A DNA stretch of 14,659 bases from an uncultured Clostridia bacterium (GTDB taxonomy: Bacteria; Bacillota; Clostridia; Christensenellales; Aristaeellaceae), in contig CAKUFA010000047.1 of the NCBI GenBank assembly GCA_934647165.1, positions 1 to 14,659 of the forward strand, written 5' to 3'. A program made the position numbers and the translations under genes. The first letter of the stretch is position 1. Every line of letters begins with the position of its first letter. The notes below the pieces were generated by a model. It was not told where the DNA came from and ran no database searches. It was given only the letters and a program-made list of their open reading frames with translations. Of the stretch, positions 1-7,500 are shown one piece after another.

Positions 1-1013
1 TACTTGATGGTGCGAACCATCTGGCTGGTGTAGCTGTTCTCGTTGTCGTACCAGGACACAACCTGCACCTGATAGGTATCGTCGTCCAGCTTGGCAACCA
101 TGGTCTGGGTCGCATCGAACAGGGAGCCGTACTTCATGCCGATCACATCGGAAGACACGATCTGCTCCTCGTTGTAACCGAAGGACTCAGAAGCCTGGGC
201 CTTCATGGCGGCGTTGACGGAGTCAACCGTCACATCGGCGCCCTTCACAACAGCCACCAGAATGGTGGTGGAGCCGGTGCACACAGGCACGCGCTGTGCG
301 GAACCGATCAGCTTGCCGTTCAGTTCGGGGATCACCAGGCCGATGGCCTTGGCAGCGCCGGTGGAGTTCGGCACGATGTTCTGCGCGCCGGCACGGGCAC
401 GACGCAGATCGCCCTTGCGATGCGGGCCGTCCAGGATCATCTGATCGCCGGTGTAAGCATGCACGGTGGTCATGATGCCGCTCTGGATCGGATACTTATC
501 GTTCAGAGCCTTGGCCATGGGCGCCAGGCAGTTGGTCGTGCAGCTGGCAGCGGAAATGATCTGGTCATCCGCGGTCAGGGTGTTGTTGTTCACGGAATAA
601 ACGATGGTCTTCAGATCCTTGCCAGCGGGGGCAGAAATGACGACCTTCTTCGCGCCGGCGTTGATGTGCGCCATTGCCTTATCCTTGCTGGTATAGAAAC
701 CGGTGCACTCCAGCACAACGTCCACATCCAGCTTGCCCCAGGGGCAGTTGTTGGCATCCTTCTCGGCATAGATCTTGATTTCCTTGCCATCCACCACGAT
801 GGAATCCTCGGTGGCGGACACGGTGTGCTTGTTCTCGCCGATGTGGCCGCAGTAGGAACCCTGCGCGGTATCATACTTGAGCAGGTGAGCCAGCATCGCG
901 GGAGAAGTCAGGTCGTTGATCGCGACCACTTCATATCCCTCAGCGCCAAACATCTGACGGAAAGCCAGACGGCCAATGCGGCCAAAGCCATTGATAGCAA
1001 CCTTCACTGCCAT
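1..1013 (-). CDS. gapA: Type I glyceraldehyde-3-phosphate dehydrogenase (NAD-dependent), 3' end cut by window
   Basis: Cytoplasmic glycolytic enzyme that oxidises glyceraldehyde-3-phosphate to 1,3-bisphosphoglycerate with NAD+ and phosphate. About 337 codons are visible. The N-terminus has the Rossmann nucleotide loop INGFGRIGR (residues 7-15), followed by AIND with Asp34, which favours NAD over NADP. The active site ASCTTNCLAP places the catalytic Cys at 158 and the base His at 185 (TTVHAYTGD); the 27-residue gap between them is the usual one. The visible C-terminus is WYDNENSYTSQMVRTIKY, a form I associate with clostridial enzymes. The usual family length is 333-340 residues, so only a few codons and the stop lie left of the window. 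The start is set by a strong AAGGAGGT ribosome site 7 bases upstream (plus-strand 1021-1028). The gene reads away from the proposed oriC, in the direction of fork movement. Confidence 0.97.
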   Translation of the reverse strand, partial: MAVKVAINGFGRIGRLAFRQMFGAEGYEVVAINDLTSPAMLAHLLKYDTAQGSYCGHIGENKHTVSATEDSIVVDGKEIKIYAEKDANNCPWGKLDVDVVLECTGFYTSKDKAMAHINAGAKKVVISAPAGKDLKTIVYSVNNNTLTADDQIISAASCTTNCLAPMAKALNDKYPIQSGIMTTVHAYTGDQMILDGPHRKGDLRRARAGAQNIVPNSTGAAKAIGLVIPELNGKLIGSAQRVPVCTGSTTILVAVVKGADVTVDSVNAAMKAQASESFGYNEEQIVSSDVIGMKYGSLFDATQTMVAKLDDDTYQVQVVSWYDNENSYTSQMVRTIK

Positions 1014-1055
1014 TGAAATTACCTCCTTGTTGTTCACATGGTTTTACCAACAATG

Positions 1056-1084
1056 ATTGTACCCAATTCTGCCGTATTTTGCAA
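1056..1084 (-). promoter_or_regulatory. gapA promoter (sigma-A type)
   Basis: On the minus strand, TTGCAA (1079-1084) and TACAAT (1056-1061) are separated by exactly 17 bases. A G-rich extension precedes the -10. The predicted leader is about 36 nt, ending at the strong gapA ribosome site. A 6-bp inverted repeat, AATTGT/ACAATT (1109-1123), lies about 25 bp upstream of the -35 and could bind a regulator. That last point is inference. Confidence 0.75.
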
Positions 1085-1345
1085 TAGCCAAAGCGCTTTT
1101 TTAACGGAAATTGTGAAACAATTCACGTTAAATGTCCCATGGAACGTGGTGGAAAAGATTTCGAGAGAGGCTGAAGGCGCTTTATGGGAGAGAGAAGGCA
1201 ATTTTTTTAATACGGTGTTGGACAGGGAATGGAATATTCTTTACGGCAAAAGGAAGGAAAGGCTTCCCTCGTTTGTTTGGGTTTGAGCTCTTTCTCCTTT
1301 GTCGAAATTTGCTTATGACGTGTTGTGGTTTGAATTTTCCCCAAT

Positions 1346-1400
1346 CCTGTGGAAAACCTGTTGATAACGTGGAAAACTTCTCCCTTTGATATGCGGAAAA
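1346..1400 (-). repeat. DnaA-box cluster in oriC
   Basis: Four DnaA-box-like 9-mers lie in 53 bases, all in the same orientation: TGTGGAAAA (1348-1356), TGTTGATAA (1359-1367), CGTGGAAAA (1368-1376) and TGCGGAAAA (1392-1400). The first and third starts are 20 bases apart. The segment 1346-1378 recurs nearly unchanged at 12102-12134, with 30 of 33 bases identical by eye. Confidence 0.8.
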
Positions 1401-1679
1401 CCCCTACCATTCCCCATTTTTCAACTTTCCACAGCCTGGTATCCACTGGGTGTTTATGCTGTTTAAAAGTGCTCGCTTACACCCCTCCTTCCTCTCTTTT
1501 CTGCCTCCTGCTTTGGAATTTTTCCTGCCTCTTTCTTCTCCTTTGGGCAGGAATCATTCCCCCTTTTCGGGAATATATCTTGAAGGGACTGGTTTTCCCC
1601 TTTTTCTCCAGATGGAGAAGGGCGTTTTCCAGATCCTTTCCCCATACGCAAATCCAGTCGCCGCCTGGCCGGAAGAGGC

Positions 1680-1739
1680 TTTTCCACAGTGTTCACAGCC
1701 CCTACTACGACGACGATTTATAGGATTCTACTATCCACT
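1680..1739 (+). promoter_or_regulatory. Candidate origin-unwinding element: tandem DnaA boxes plus trinucleotide run
   Basis: TTTTCCACA (1680-1688) abuts the weaker box GTGTTCACA (1689-1697). A short GC-rich spacer follows, then trinucleotides from 1702: CTA CTA CGA CGA CGA TTT ATA. Another CTACTA begins at 1729. In B. subtilis, DnaA boxes followed by DnaA-trio repeats (complement C/T-T-A/T) just upstream of dnaN form the basal unwinding system. The two CTA units fit that pattern; the CGA units do not have the usual middle base. Function is inferred from layout. Confidence 0.55.
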
Positions 1740-1759
1740 TAGGAAGCGAGGTCGATCCC

Positions 1760-2875
1760 ATGCTCTTTACCATGAACGCCCAGGACCTCCTGGACGGCCT
1801 GAATACCGTCACGCGCGCCCTGGCTGCACGCCCCGCCAAGCAAATCCTTGAAGGGGTTCTTGTCTGTGCTGATGAAAATGGCATTACCCTCACCTGTTCG
1901 GATGGAAGCCTTTCCATTGAATCTACGCTCACGGCTGAAGTAAAGGAAATCGGCCGCGTGGTGCTGCCCGGCAAGCTGTTTACCGAACTTGTGCGGAAGC
2001 TGCCGGGGGGTTCGGTAACCATTAAAGTAGGAGATAATCATGCGGCAAGCATTCGCTGCATGTCCTCCCGCTCCAACCTGGCAGGAATGAACGCCATGGA
2101 ATACCCGGAGATGGCGGAAGTTTCCTCCGGTGTAGCTGTACAAATCCAGCAAAATCGTCTGCGGGACATGATCTCTCGTGTTGTGTTTGCCATTGCGGTG
2201 GATGAAACGCGGCAGATTCTGACCGGCTGCTTGCTGGAAGTGAGCCCTGATGAAGCGCGGCTGGTAGCACTGGATGGATACCGGCTTGCTATGCAGAAGC
2301 TTTTCCAGCCTTTTCAGCTGCCGGATGGCACTGAAAATCTACGCGCAGTGATTCCGGGCCGTGTGCTCAACGAGCTGAGCAAGATTCTGCCGGAAGATGA
2401 AACCTTCTGCACCCTTTTGTTTGACAAGAACCGCATGCAGGCAAACTTCGGCAACACGCGGCTGTCCACCGTGCTGCTGGCGGGGGAGTTCATTGACTAT
2501 CGAAAGATTTTGCCCCCGTCCTTCAAAACCATGGCGAAAGCTAACCGCACCGAGGTGCTCAACGCCATTGATCGTGCCAGCCTGATGGCACGGGAAGGCA
2601 AGAATAATCTGATTCGCATGAGCTTTGAGCAGGATAAGCTTTCCATTTCCTCCTATGCGGAAATGGGTGACGTGCTGGAGGAGGTCAATGTCAGCCTCAC
2701 CGGTGATCCGTTGGAGATTGCTTTCAATGCCAAGTATCTGTCCGATGTAATTCGCAACGTGACGGATGAAGAGCTGTGCATGAAGTTCAACAGCAATGTG
2801 TCTCCCTGCGTGTTCTGTCCCACGGAAGGCGATCAGTATCTTTATCTGATTTTGCCGGTGCGCGTATTCCAGTAA
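1760..2875 (+). CDS. dnaN: DNA polymerase III beta subunit (sliding clamp)
   Basis: Encodes the ring-shaped processivity clamp that encircles DNA and tethers the replicative polymerase and other partners. The 371 residues match the usual 365-380. The N-terminus MLFTMNAQDLLDGLNTVTRAL resembles the first clamp domain, and the C-terminus YLYLILPVRVF matches the conserved end of domain 3 that helps form the partner-binding groove. I chose ATG 1760 because the family begins MKFT-like; a second in-frame ATG at 1772 would remove the first strand. The ribosome site is diffuse (AGGAAGCGAGGT, 1741-1752). The gene follows the proposed oriC directly and precedes recF by 114 bases, keeping the classic dnaN-recF order but without dnaA before it or the small S4-domain gene (yaaA) between. 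Confidence 0.98.
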   Translation: MLFTMNAQDLLDGLNTVTRALAARPAKQILEGVLVCADENGITLTCSDGSLSIESTLTAEVKEIGRVVLPGKLFTELVRKLPGGSVTIKVGDNHAASIRCMSSRSNLAGMNAMEYPEMAEVSSGVAVQIQQNRLRDMISRVVFAIAVDETRQILTGCLLEVSPDEARLVALDGYRLAMQKLFQPFQLPDGTENLRAVIPGRVLNELSKILPEDETFCTLLFDKNRMQANFGNTRLSTVLLAGEFIDYRKILPPSFKTMAKANRTEVLNAIDRASLMAREGKNNLIRMSFEQDKLSISSYAEMGDVLEEVNVSLTGDPLEIAFNAKYLSDVIRNVTDEELCMKFNSNVSPCVFCPTEGDQYLYLILPVRVFQ

Positions 2876-2919
2876 AGGCACAAGGAAGAAATGGAAGGCT
2901 GCTTTTTGAAAAAAGAGCA

Positions 2920-2957
2920 TAAGGGAGGGAGCTTTCACAATAAGGCTCCCTCCCTTA
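2920..2957. terminator. 13-bp perfect inverted repeat between dnaN and recF
   Basis: The arms TAAGGGAGGGAGC (2920-2932) and GCTCCCTCCCTTA (2945-2957) pair perfectly around a 12-base loop. No T-run follows on the plus strand, so it is not a textbook terminator for dnaN. A run of six T's lies on the far side when read on the minus strand (complement of 2909-2914). It could attenuate or stabilise dnaN-recF mRNA, or terminate antisense transcription. Confidence 0.5.
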
Positions 2958-2989
2958 ACCGTTAGAGATCGCACTTTCTTGGAGGCACC

Positions 2990-4159
2990 ATGATTGTCGA
3001 GTGCTTAAAACTTCGAGATTTTCGGAATTACGGGGAATTGGAACTGCGGCCGCATCCGGGAATCAACTTGCTTTTCGGACAAAATGGTTCTGGTAAAACC
3101 AACCTGTTGGAAGCGGTTCACTATTGTGCCTTAGGGCGAAGCCATCGCACTAGCCAGGATCGCGAGGTCGTGCGCAAAGGATGCGATGCATCTGCCGTTG
3201 GTGTGACGGTAGCGCGAAGCACCGGCCGCCATGAAATTGCAGTCAAACTGATGCCCAACGGAATAAAACGCAAACAAGTGTTCGTTGATCGAAAACGCGC
3301 AACACGCCTCTCGGACATGATGGGCCGCTTGCAATGTGTCATTTTTTCCCCGGAGGATCTGATGCTTGTGAAGGACGGACCTGCCTTGCGCCGGCGTTTT
3401 CTTGATATGATGCTGTCGCAGATGTCCACAGCCTATTTTCTTGCATTGCAGCAATATCAAAAGGCATTGGATCAGCGAAATGCACTGCTTCGCGACGCGC
3501 GGAAGACAGGGCGCATGAATATTGCTTTGATGGATGCCTTTGAACAAGGAATGGCCGAACATAGCGAGATGATTGTTCGCCAACGGAAACGGATTATTGA
3601 TCAATTGGCAAGGGTTGCAGGTGATAAGTATGGTGCAATCAGTGGAAGGGAGCAGGAATTGTTTGCATTGAACTATCGGGCCTGCCTGCCGGACAGCACA
3701 GACTTTGTGACGAAAGCGCGAGAAATTCTTGCAAAGACACGGCAGGAGGATATGCTGCGCGGAACAACATCCTTCGGTGTGCATCGCGAAGATATGGATT
3801 TGCTGCTGATGGGACGTGACATGAAGCTGTTCGCCTCGCAAGGGCAGATTCGCACAGCCGTGTTGAGCATGAAGCTTGCACAGATGGAGATTTTTCAGCA
3901 GGAAAGCGGAGAAGAACCTGTGCTGCTGCTGGACGATGTAATGAGTGAGCTGGACATGACGCGCAGAAAGCGGTTGTTGCAGGAAATCAGCCATGTGCAA
4001 ACCTTTGTCACCTGCACGGATGAATCAGATTTGGATGGGTGCGGAGAAAAGAGAACATATTTGGTGAGCATGGGCACTGATGGCTTGGCTGCGGTGAAAG
4101 AAAAAAATGCGGGGGAAACGGTAAGAAAAGCAGAAGAGGAAGAACCGAATTTTGAATGA
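2990..4159 (+). CDS. recF: DNA replication and repair protein RecF
   Basis: SMC-like ATPase that binds gapped DNA and, with RecO and RecR, loads RecA at stalled or gapped forks. Walker A is GQNGSGKT (residues 30-37), the ABC-type signature region is SQGQIRTAVLSMKLAQ, and Walker B is LLLDDVMSELD (about 312-322). The N-terminus MIVECLKLRDFRNY is typical of RecF. At 389 residues it is slightly longer than most homologues (about 360-375) because of a charged Lys/Glu-rich tail. GGAGG lies 5 bases before the ATG, which fixes the start. The stop is closely followed by a palindrome containing parS that also looks like the terminator. gyrB, often downstream of recF, is replaced here by addA. Confidence 0.97.
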   Translation: MIVECLKLRDFRNYGELELRPHPGINLLFGQNGSGKTNLLEAVHYCALGRSHRTSQDREVVRKGCDASAVGVTVARSTGRHEIAVKLMPNGIKRKQVFVDRKRATRLSDMMGRLQCVIFSPEDLMLVKDGPALRRRFLDMMLSQMSTAYFLALQQYQKALDQRNALLRDARKTGRMNIALMDAFEQGMAEHSEMIVRQRKRIIDQLARVAGDKYGAISGREQELFALNYRACLPDSTDFVTKAREILAKTRQEDMLRGTTSFGVHREDMDLLLMGRDMKLFASQGQIRTAVLSMKLAQMEIFQQESGEEPVLLLDDVMSELDMTRRKRLLQEISHVQTFVTCTDESDLDGCGEKRTYLVSMGTDGLAAVKEKNAGETVRKAEEEEPNFE

Positions 4160-4161
4160 GA

Positions 4162-4195
4162 CTCGAATGTTTCACGTGAAACATTCGAGCTTTTT
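4162..4195 (+). terminator. recF terminator hairpin containing a consensus parS
   Basis: A perfect 28-bp palindrome (4162-4189) is followed by C and five T's, as in a rho-independent terminator. Its central 16 bases are a parS site. The palindrome begins 2 bases after the recF stop codon. Confidence 0.75.
4168..4183. promoter_or_regulatory. parS: parS site 1 (ParB/Spo0J binding site)
   Basis: TGTTTCACGTGAAACA is an exact match to the bacterial parS consensus TGTTNCACGTGAAACA. ParB loads here as a CTP-dependent clamp, spreads, and guides origin segregation and SMC loading. It lies about 2.4 kb right of the proposed oriC. parA and parB are not in this window. Confidence 0.93.
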
Positions 4196-4436
4196 GAATA
4201 AAAAAGCAGAAAAGGGGAGACGCAATCAGAGCTAACAAGTAAAGAAAAGATGAAGAATGACTCATTAAAATAAAAAAGAAGAGAATCAAACAAAGAAATC
4301 ATGAAAAAGGCAGAAAAATCAAGCAATACAATGCCACATGTAAATATAAATATATAATAAACAAGAAAACGAAAGAAAAAACTAATCTGAACGGAAATTA
4401 TTTTGCATGGCTGATGAAAAAAGTATCAAACAAAGA
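4190..4436. other. AT-rich gene-free island between two parS palindromes
   Basis: This stretch is far more AT-rich than its neighbours and A-rich on the plus strand (for example TAAATATAAATATATAATAA around 4340). No ORF with recognisable protein character or good ribosome site is present; minus-strand reading frames here run into recF antisense. Its function is unknown. It could be a spreading platform for ParB, an easily melted segment, or simple spacer. Confidence 0.5.
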
Positions 4437-4440
4437 CAAA

Positions 4441-4456
4441 TGTTTCAAGTGAAACA
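4441..4456. promoter_or_regulatory. parS: parS site 2, one mismatch
   Basis: TGTTTCAAGTGAAACA differs from the parS consensus only at the central C to A. It sits in a longer palindrome (4437-4460) with 11-bp perfect arms around the central AG, 273 bases from parS 1 and about 35 bases upstream of the addA -10. A CCTTTT follows, so it too could form a weak terminator. Confidence 0.75.
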
Positions 4457-4488
4457 TTTGCCTTTTGCTGGTGATTCACACTGATGTA

Positions 4489-4497
4489 TGATACAAT
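4489..4497 (+). promoter_or_regulatory. addA promoter, extended -10
   Basis: TG-A-TACAAT forms an extended -10 element about 20 bases before the addA start codon. No good -35 is visible at 16-18 bp spacing (TTGCTG at 4466 is 20 bases away), which extended -10 promoters tolerate. parS 2 lies where upstream promoter contacts would fall. Confidence 0.5.
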
Positions 4498-4517
4498 AAA
4501 GAAAGGAGGGAAAAAAG

Positions 4518-7500
4518 ATGCCGAACTGGACGAAAGAGCAGCTAGACGCCATCCTTGCACGGAACCATACCATTCTTGTCAGTGCGGCAGCAGGGTCAGG
4601 CAAAACGGCTGTGCTGGTGGAGCGCATTGTGATGCTATTGCGGGAAGGTGCACGCCTTGACAGAATGATGATTGTCACCTTCACCCGAGCAGCCGCAGCA
4701 GAAATGCGGCAACGGTTGAATGTTCGATTGCAGCAGGAGGTGCAGCGGCAACCAGAGTTGATGACTCGGGCACTGGATGCCCTGGAAAATACAGAGATCA
4801 GCACCATCCACAGCTTTTGTCAGCATCTTTTGCGAGAGGAATTTCAGGCGGCGGGTATTGATCCGCTATCTACGATCTGTGAGGAGCAGAAACGGGATAC
4901 GTTGTTTCACGAAGCCTATGCGCAGGCGTTTGATGAGTTAATGGATGCTGCCGACACACAGCTTCAACACCTGGCAGATGCAACAACACCGGAGATGCTG
5001 GAAAGCTGGATCAAACAGCTTCACACGTTTCTTACGGCCATTCCGCACCCGTTTGACTGGCTGGAACAACATACCTCACATCTGGCAGATGAACCGTTTG
5101 AGACACAGGCGTGGTATCACGTTATTGAGAAATATGCGGCGCAGCAGGCAGAAGGCATGGGAATGATTCTGGAAAAAGAACGAACCATGCTGGAGGAGCC
5201 GTATGCTGTGCAGGAACGCATGGAGGATTACCTGGAAGATTTGAACGAGTATCGGCAATTTCAGGCAGCGGAAAAGGAAGAAGAGGGAAAGCTGTATGCA
5301 CTGCTGAAAGGGTATTCCTTCAAAAAAATGAAAACCGTACGTGGATTAAAAGAGGCAGAAGCAGCTGTACAGGAGTGGGACAAAGCATACAAAAAGCTGC
5401 GGACGGAACATAAGGACCTGGTGAAAGAGTTGCTGAACCTGCTTGCACCGGATGAAGAACGGTGGCGAATGGAGCTTGGACAGGTGCAGCAGGAAACACA
5501 AGCCCTGGCAACCCTGTGCAGGCGAACAGCAGACCTGTTTCAACAAAGCAAGCGGGAGAAAAATTTGCTGGATTTCAGCGACCTGGAGCAGATGACGGTC
5601 GCACTGTTGGATGATAAAGATCAGCGGGATAAGCTGCAAAAGCGCTTTGACCACATTTTTGTGGATGAGTGCCAGGATGTATCGGCCGTGCAGGACGCGA
5701 TTATCCAGCAATTGCAAGGGGATAATACCTGCCTTTTCATGGTAGGCGATGTGAAGCAGAGCATTTATCGCTTCCGACAGGCAGATCCGACGCTGTTTCT
5801 GCACAGAATGCGGACGTTTTCCGATGAAGAGGATGCAAAGGAGCGGAGAATTTTTCTGCAAAAGAACTTCCGCTCCCGTGGCGCAGTGCTGGAAGCAACA
5901 AACCGTGTTTTCCGCAAGGTTATGCGCGCAGAAGTGACCGAACTGGACTATTTACCGGAAGATGAACTGATCTGCGGCAGGATGACAGAAAACGATCCGC
6001 CGGTGGACATTGCGCTGGTGGAAATGGAAAAGGAAAAAGTACGGGCCGGGGATCAAATCACGGCGCAAGCAATGGAAATTGCAGAGCGAATCTGTGCGAT
6101 GACCCACGAAACGTTTTTTGATGGAGAAAAGGAGCGTGCTTACACGTTCCGGGATATGGTAATTTTGCTGCCAGCAGTATCCGGTGTTGGGGAACAGGTT
6201 GCTCAGGTGCTGGAAAGCCGGGGTGTGCCGGTCTACTTTGACGGAGCGGCGAATTACTTTGAGCTGCCGGAAATTCGTGCAGTGACAGAGCTTTTGCGGG
6301 TGATTGACAACGACCGGCAGGATTTGCCGCTGCTGGCGGCACTAAAAATGTCGCCGTTTTTATTCACTGACCAGGAGTTGGCCGAGGTTCGGAAAACACT
6401 TCTTACAAAAGAAACCTACTTTTACGAAGCGTTTCTTGCCTGCGCGGGAGAAGAAACCGCCATAGGACTGCGCTGCCGTGCCGTGCGGGATAAACTGGAT
6501 GAGTGGCGTTTTCTTGCAAGAACGCTTCCACTGACGGACTTTTTGTGGCAGCTTTTGAGGGAAACGGGTATGCTGGCCATCAGCGGAGCCCTGCCGGAGG
6601 GAGAATTGCGGCAGGCCAATTTAGAGCTGATGTGCCAGCGGGCAGCGGAATATGAAGATGGGGGAGGCACATCCCTGAACGGATTTTTGCAGGTGATTGG
6701 GGAAATGCGTGCAGCAGGGGACAATCGCAGTGCCAAGGTGCTTGGAGAAAATGAAAACCTTGTGCGGATTATGACGATCCACAAAAGCAAGGGATTGGAG
6801 TTTCCTGTGGTTTTGGTGATGGGCCTTGACCGGGCGATGCACCGTGCGGAAGGGAAAAGCCTGCGACTGCACAGCCATTTAGGGGTATGCCTGCCATACA
6901 TACGGCCAGAATTCAACATACGCCGCTCCACCTTGCTGGAAACGGCCTTTGACCTGCGCCGCAAACTGGATGAAAAGGCGGAAAGGGCAAGGCTGCTGTA
7001 TGTTGCCATGACCCGTGCAAGAGAACGGCTTGTGCTGGTGATGGATGGGCAGGAAGACGCCGTGTGGACGTTGCCGGAAAGCAACTATCGTGTTTGGAAT
7101 GCGCGGTGCATGGCGGACTGGGTGATGCAGTGCGTGATGGATGACAAGAAAGAAAAAGCAATTTCCACAGGTTATCAACAGCCCGCAAACCCTTGGAAAA
7201 TCAAGCATTCCACCCTCAAAGATCCACAGGCTGTGGAAAACAATCAAACTTTCCACAACGTGCAGGAATGGGTTTCTGCCGTGCTTTCTGTGCCTGCTGG
7301 GGAGAAATTGGGGAAAGAATGGTTAGCAGGTGCACAGAAGGAAGAAGCAATGCCGCTGAAAACTTCCGTGAGCGCAGTGGTGAGGCAAAGAACATTGCAT
7401 GATCCCATGCCGATCATGGAGGAAGAAGAGGATATGGCCGAAAAGGCAGGGGCGGAAGAAATCACTGCGCCGTTGACCCTGAGTGAATTGCCGCAACGAC

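Larger units (their letters stand above)
1014..1759. other. oriC: Proposed chromosomal replication origin (oriC), gapA-dnaN intergenic region
   Basis: No credible gene lies in these 746 bases. The region holds many matches to the DnaA box TTWTNCACA. Minus-strand boxes are GGTGGAAAA (1148), TGTGGAAAA (1348), TGTTGATAA (1359), CGTGGAAAA (1368) and TGCGGAAAA (1392). Plus-strand boxes are CTTTCCACA (1425), GTATCCACT (1439), TTTTCCACA (1680), GTGTTCACA (1689) and CTATCCACT (1731). The position directly before dnaN, and the switch of gene orientation here (gapA left, dnaN-recF-addA right), are the normal setting of a Firmicute origin. The middle (about 1480-1650) is strongly pyrimidine-rich on the plus strand, with short hairpins (1556-1574 and around 1610). 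dnaA itself is not adjacent. The origin call is inference from box density and context. Confidence 0.85.

Noticed and set aside
420..1016. Long plus-strand frame opposite gapA
   Set aside because: It is the antisense shadow of a clear GAPDH gene, with no ribosome site or recognisable motif.
1111..1126. Possible parS near the gapA promoter (GTGAAACA half-site)
   Set aside because: Only one half matches; the other arm is absent.
3895..4326. Minus-strand frame of 143 codons (Ser/Phe-rich) spanning the recF end and AT-rich gap
   Set aside because: Most of it is recF antisense; the rest comes from the A-rich strand read as Phe/Ser. No ribosome site or family resemblance.
4901..4916. TGTTTCACG in addA as a fourth parS
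   Set aside because: The right half (TGAAACA) is missing.
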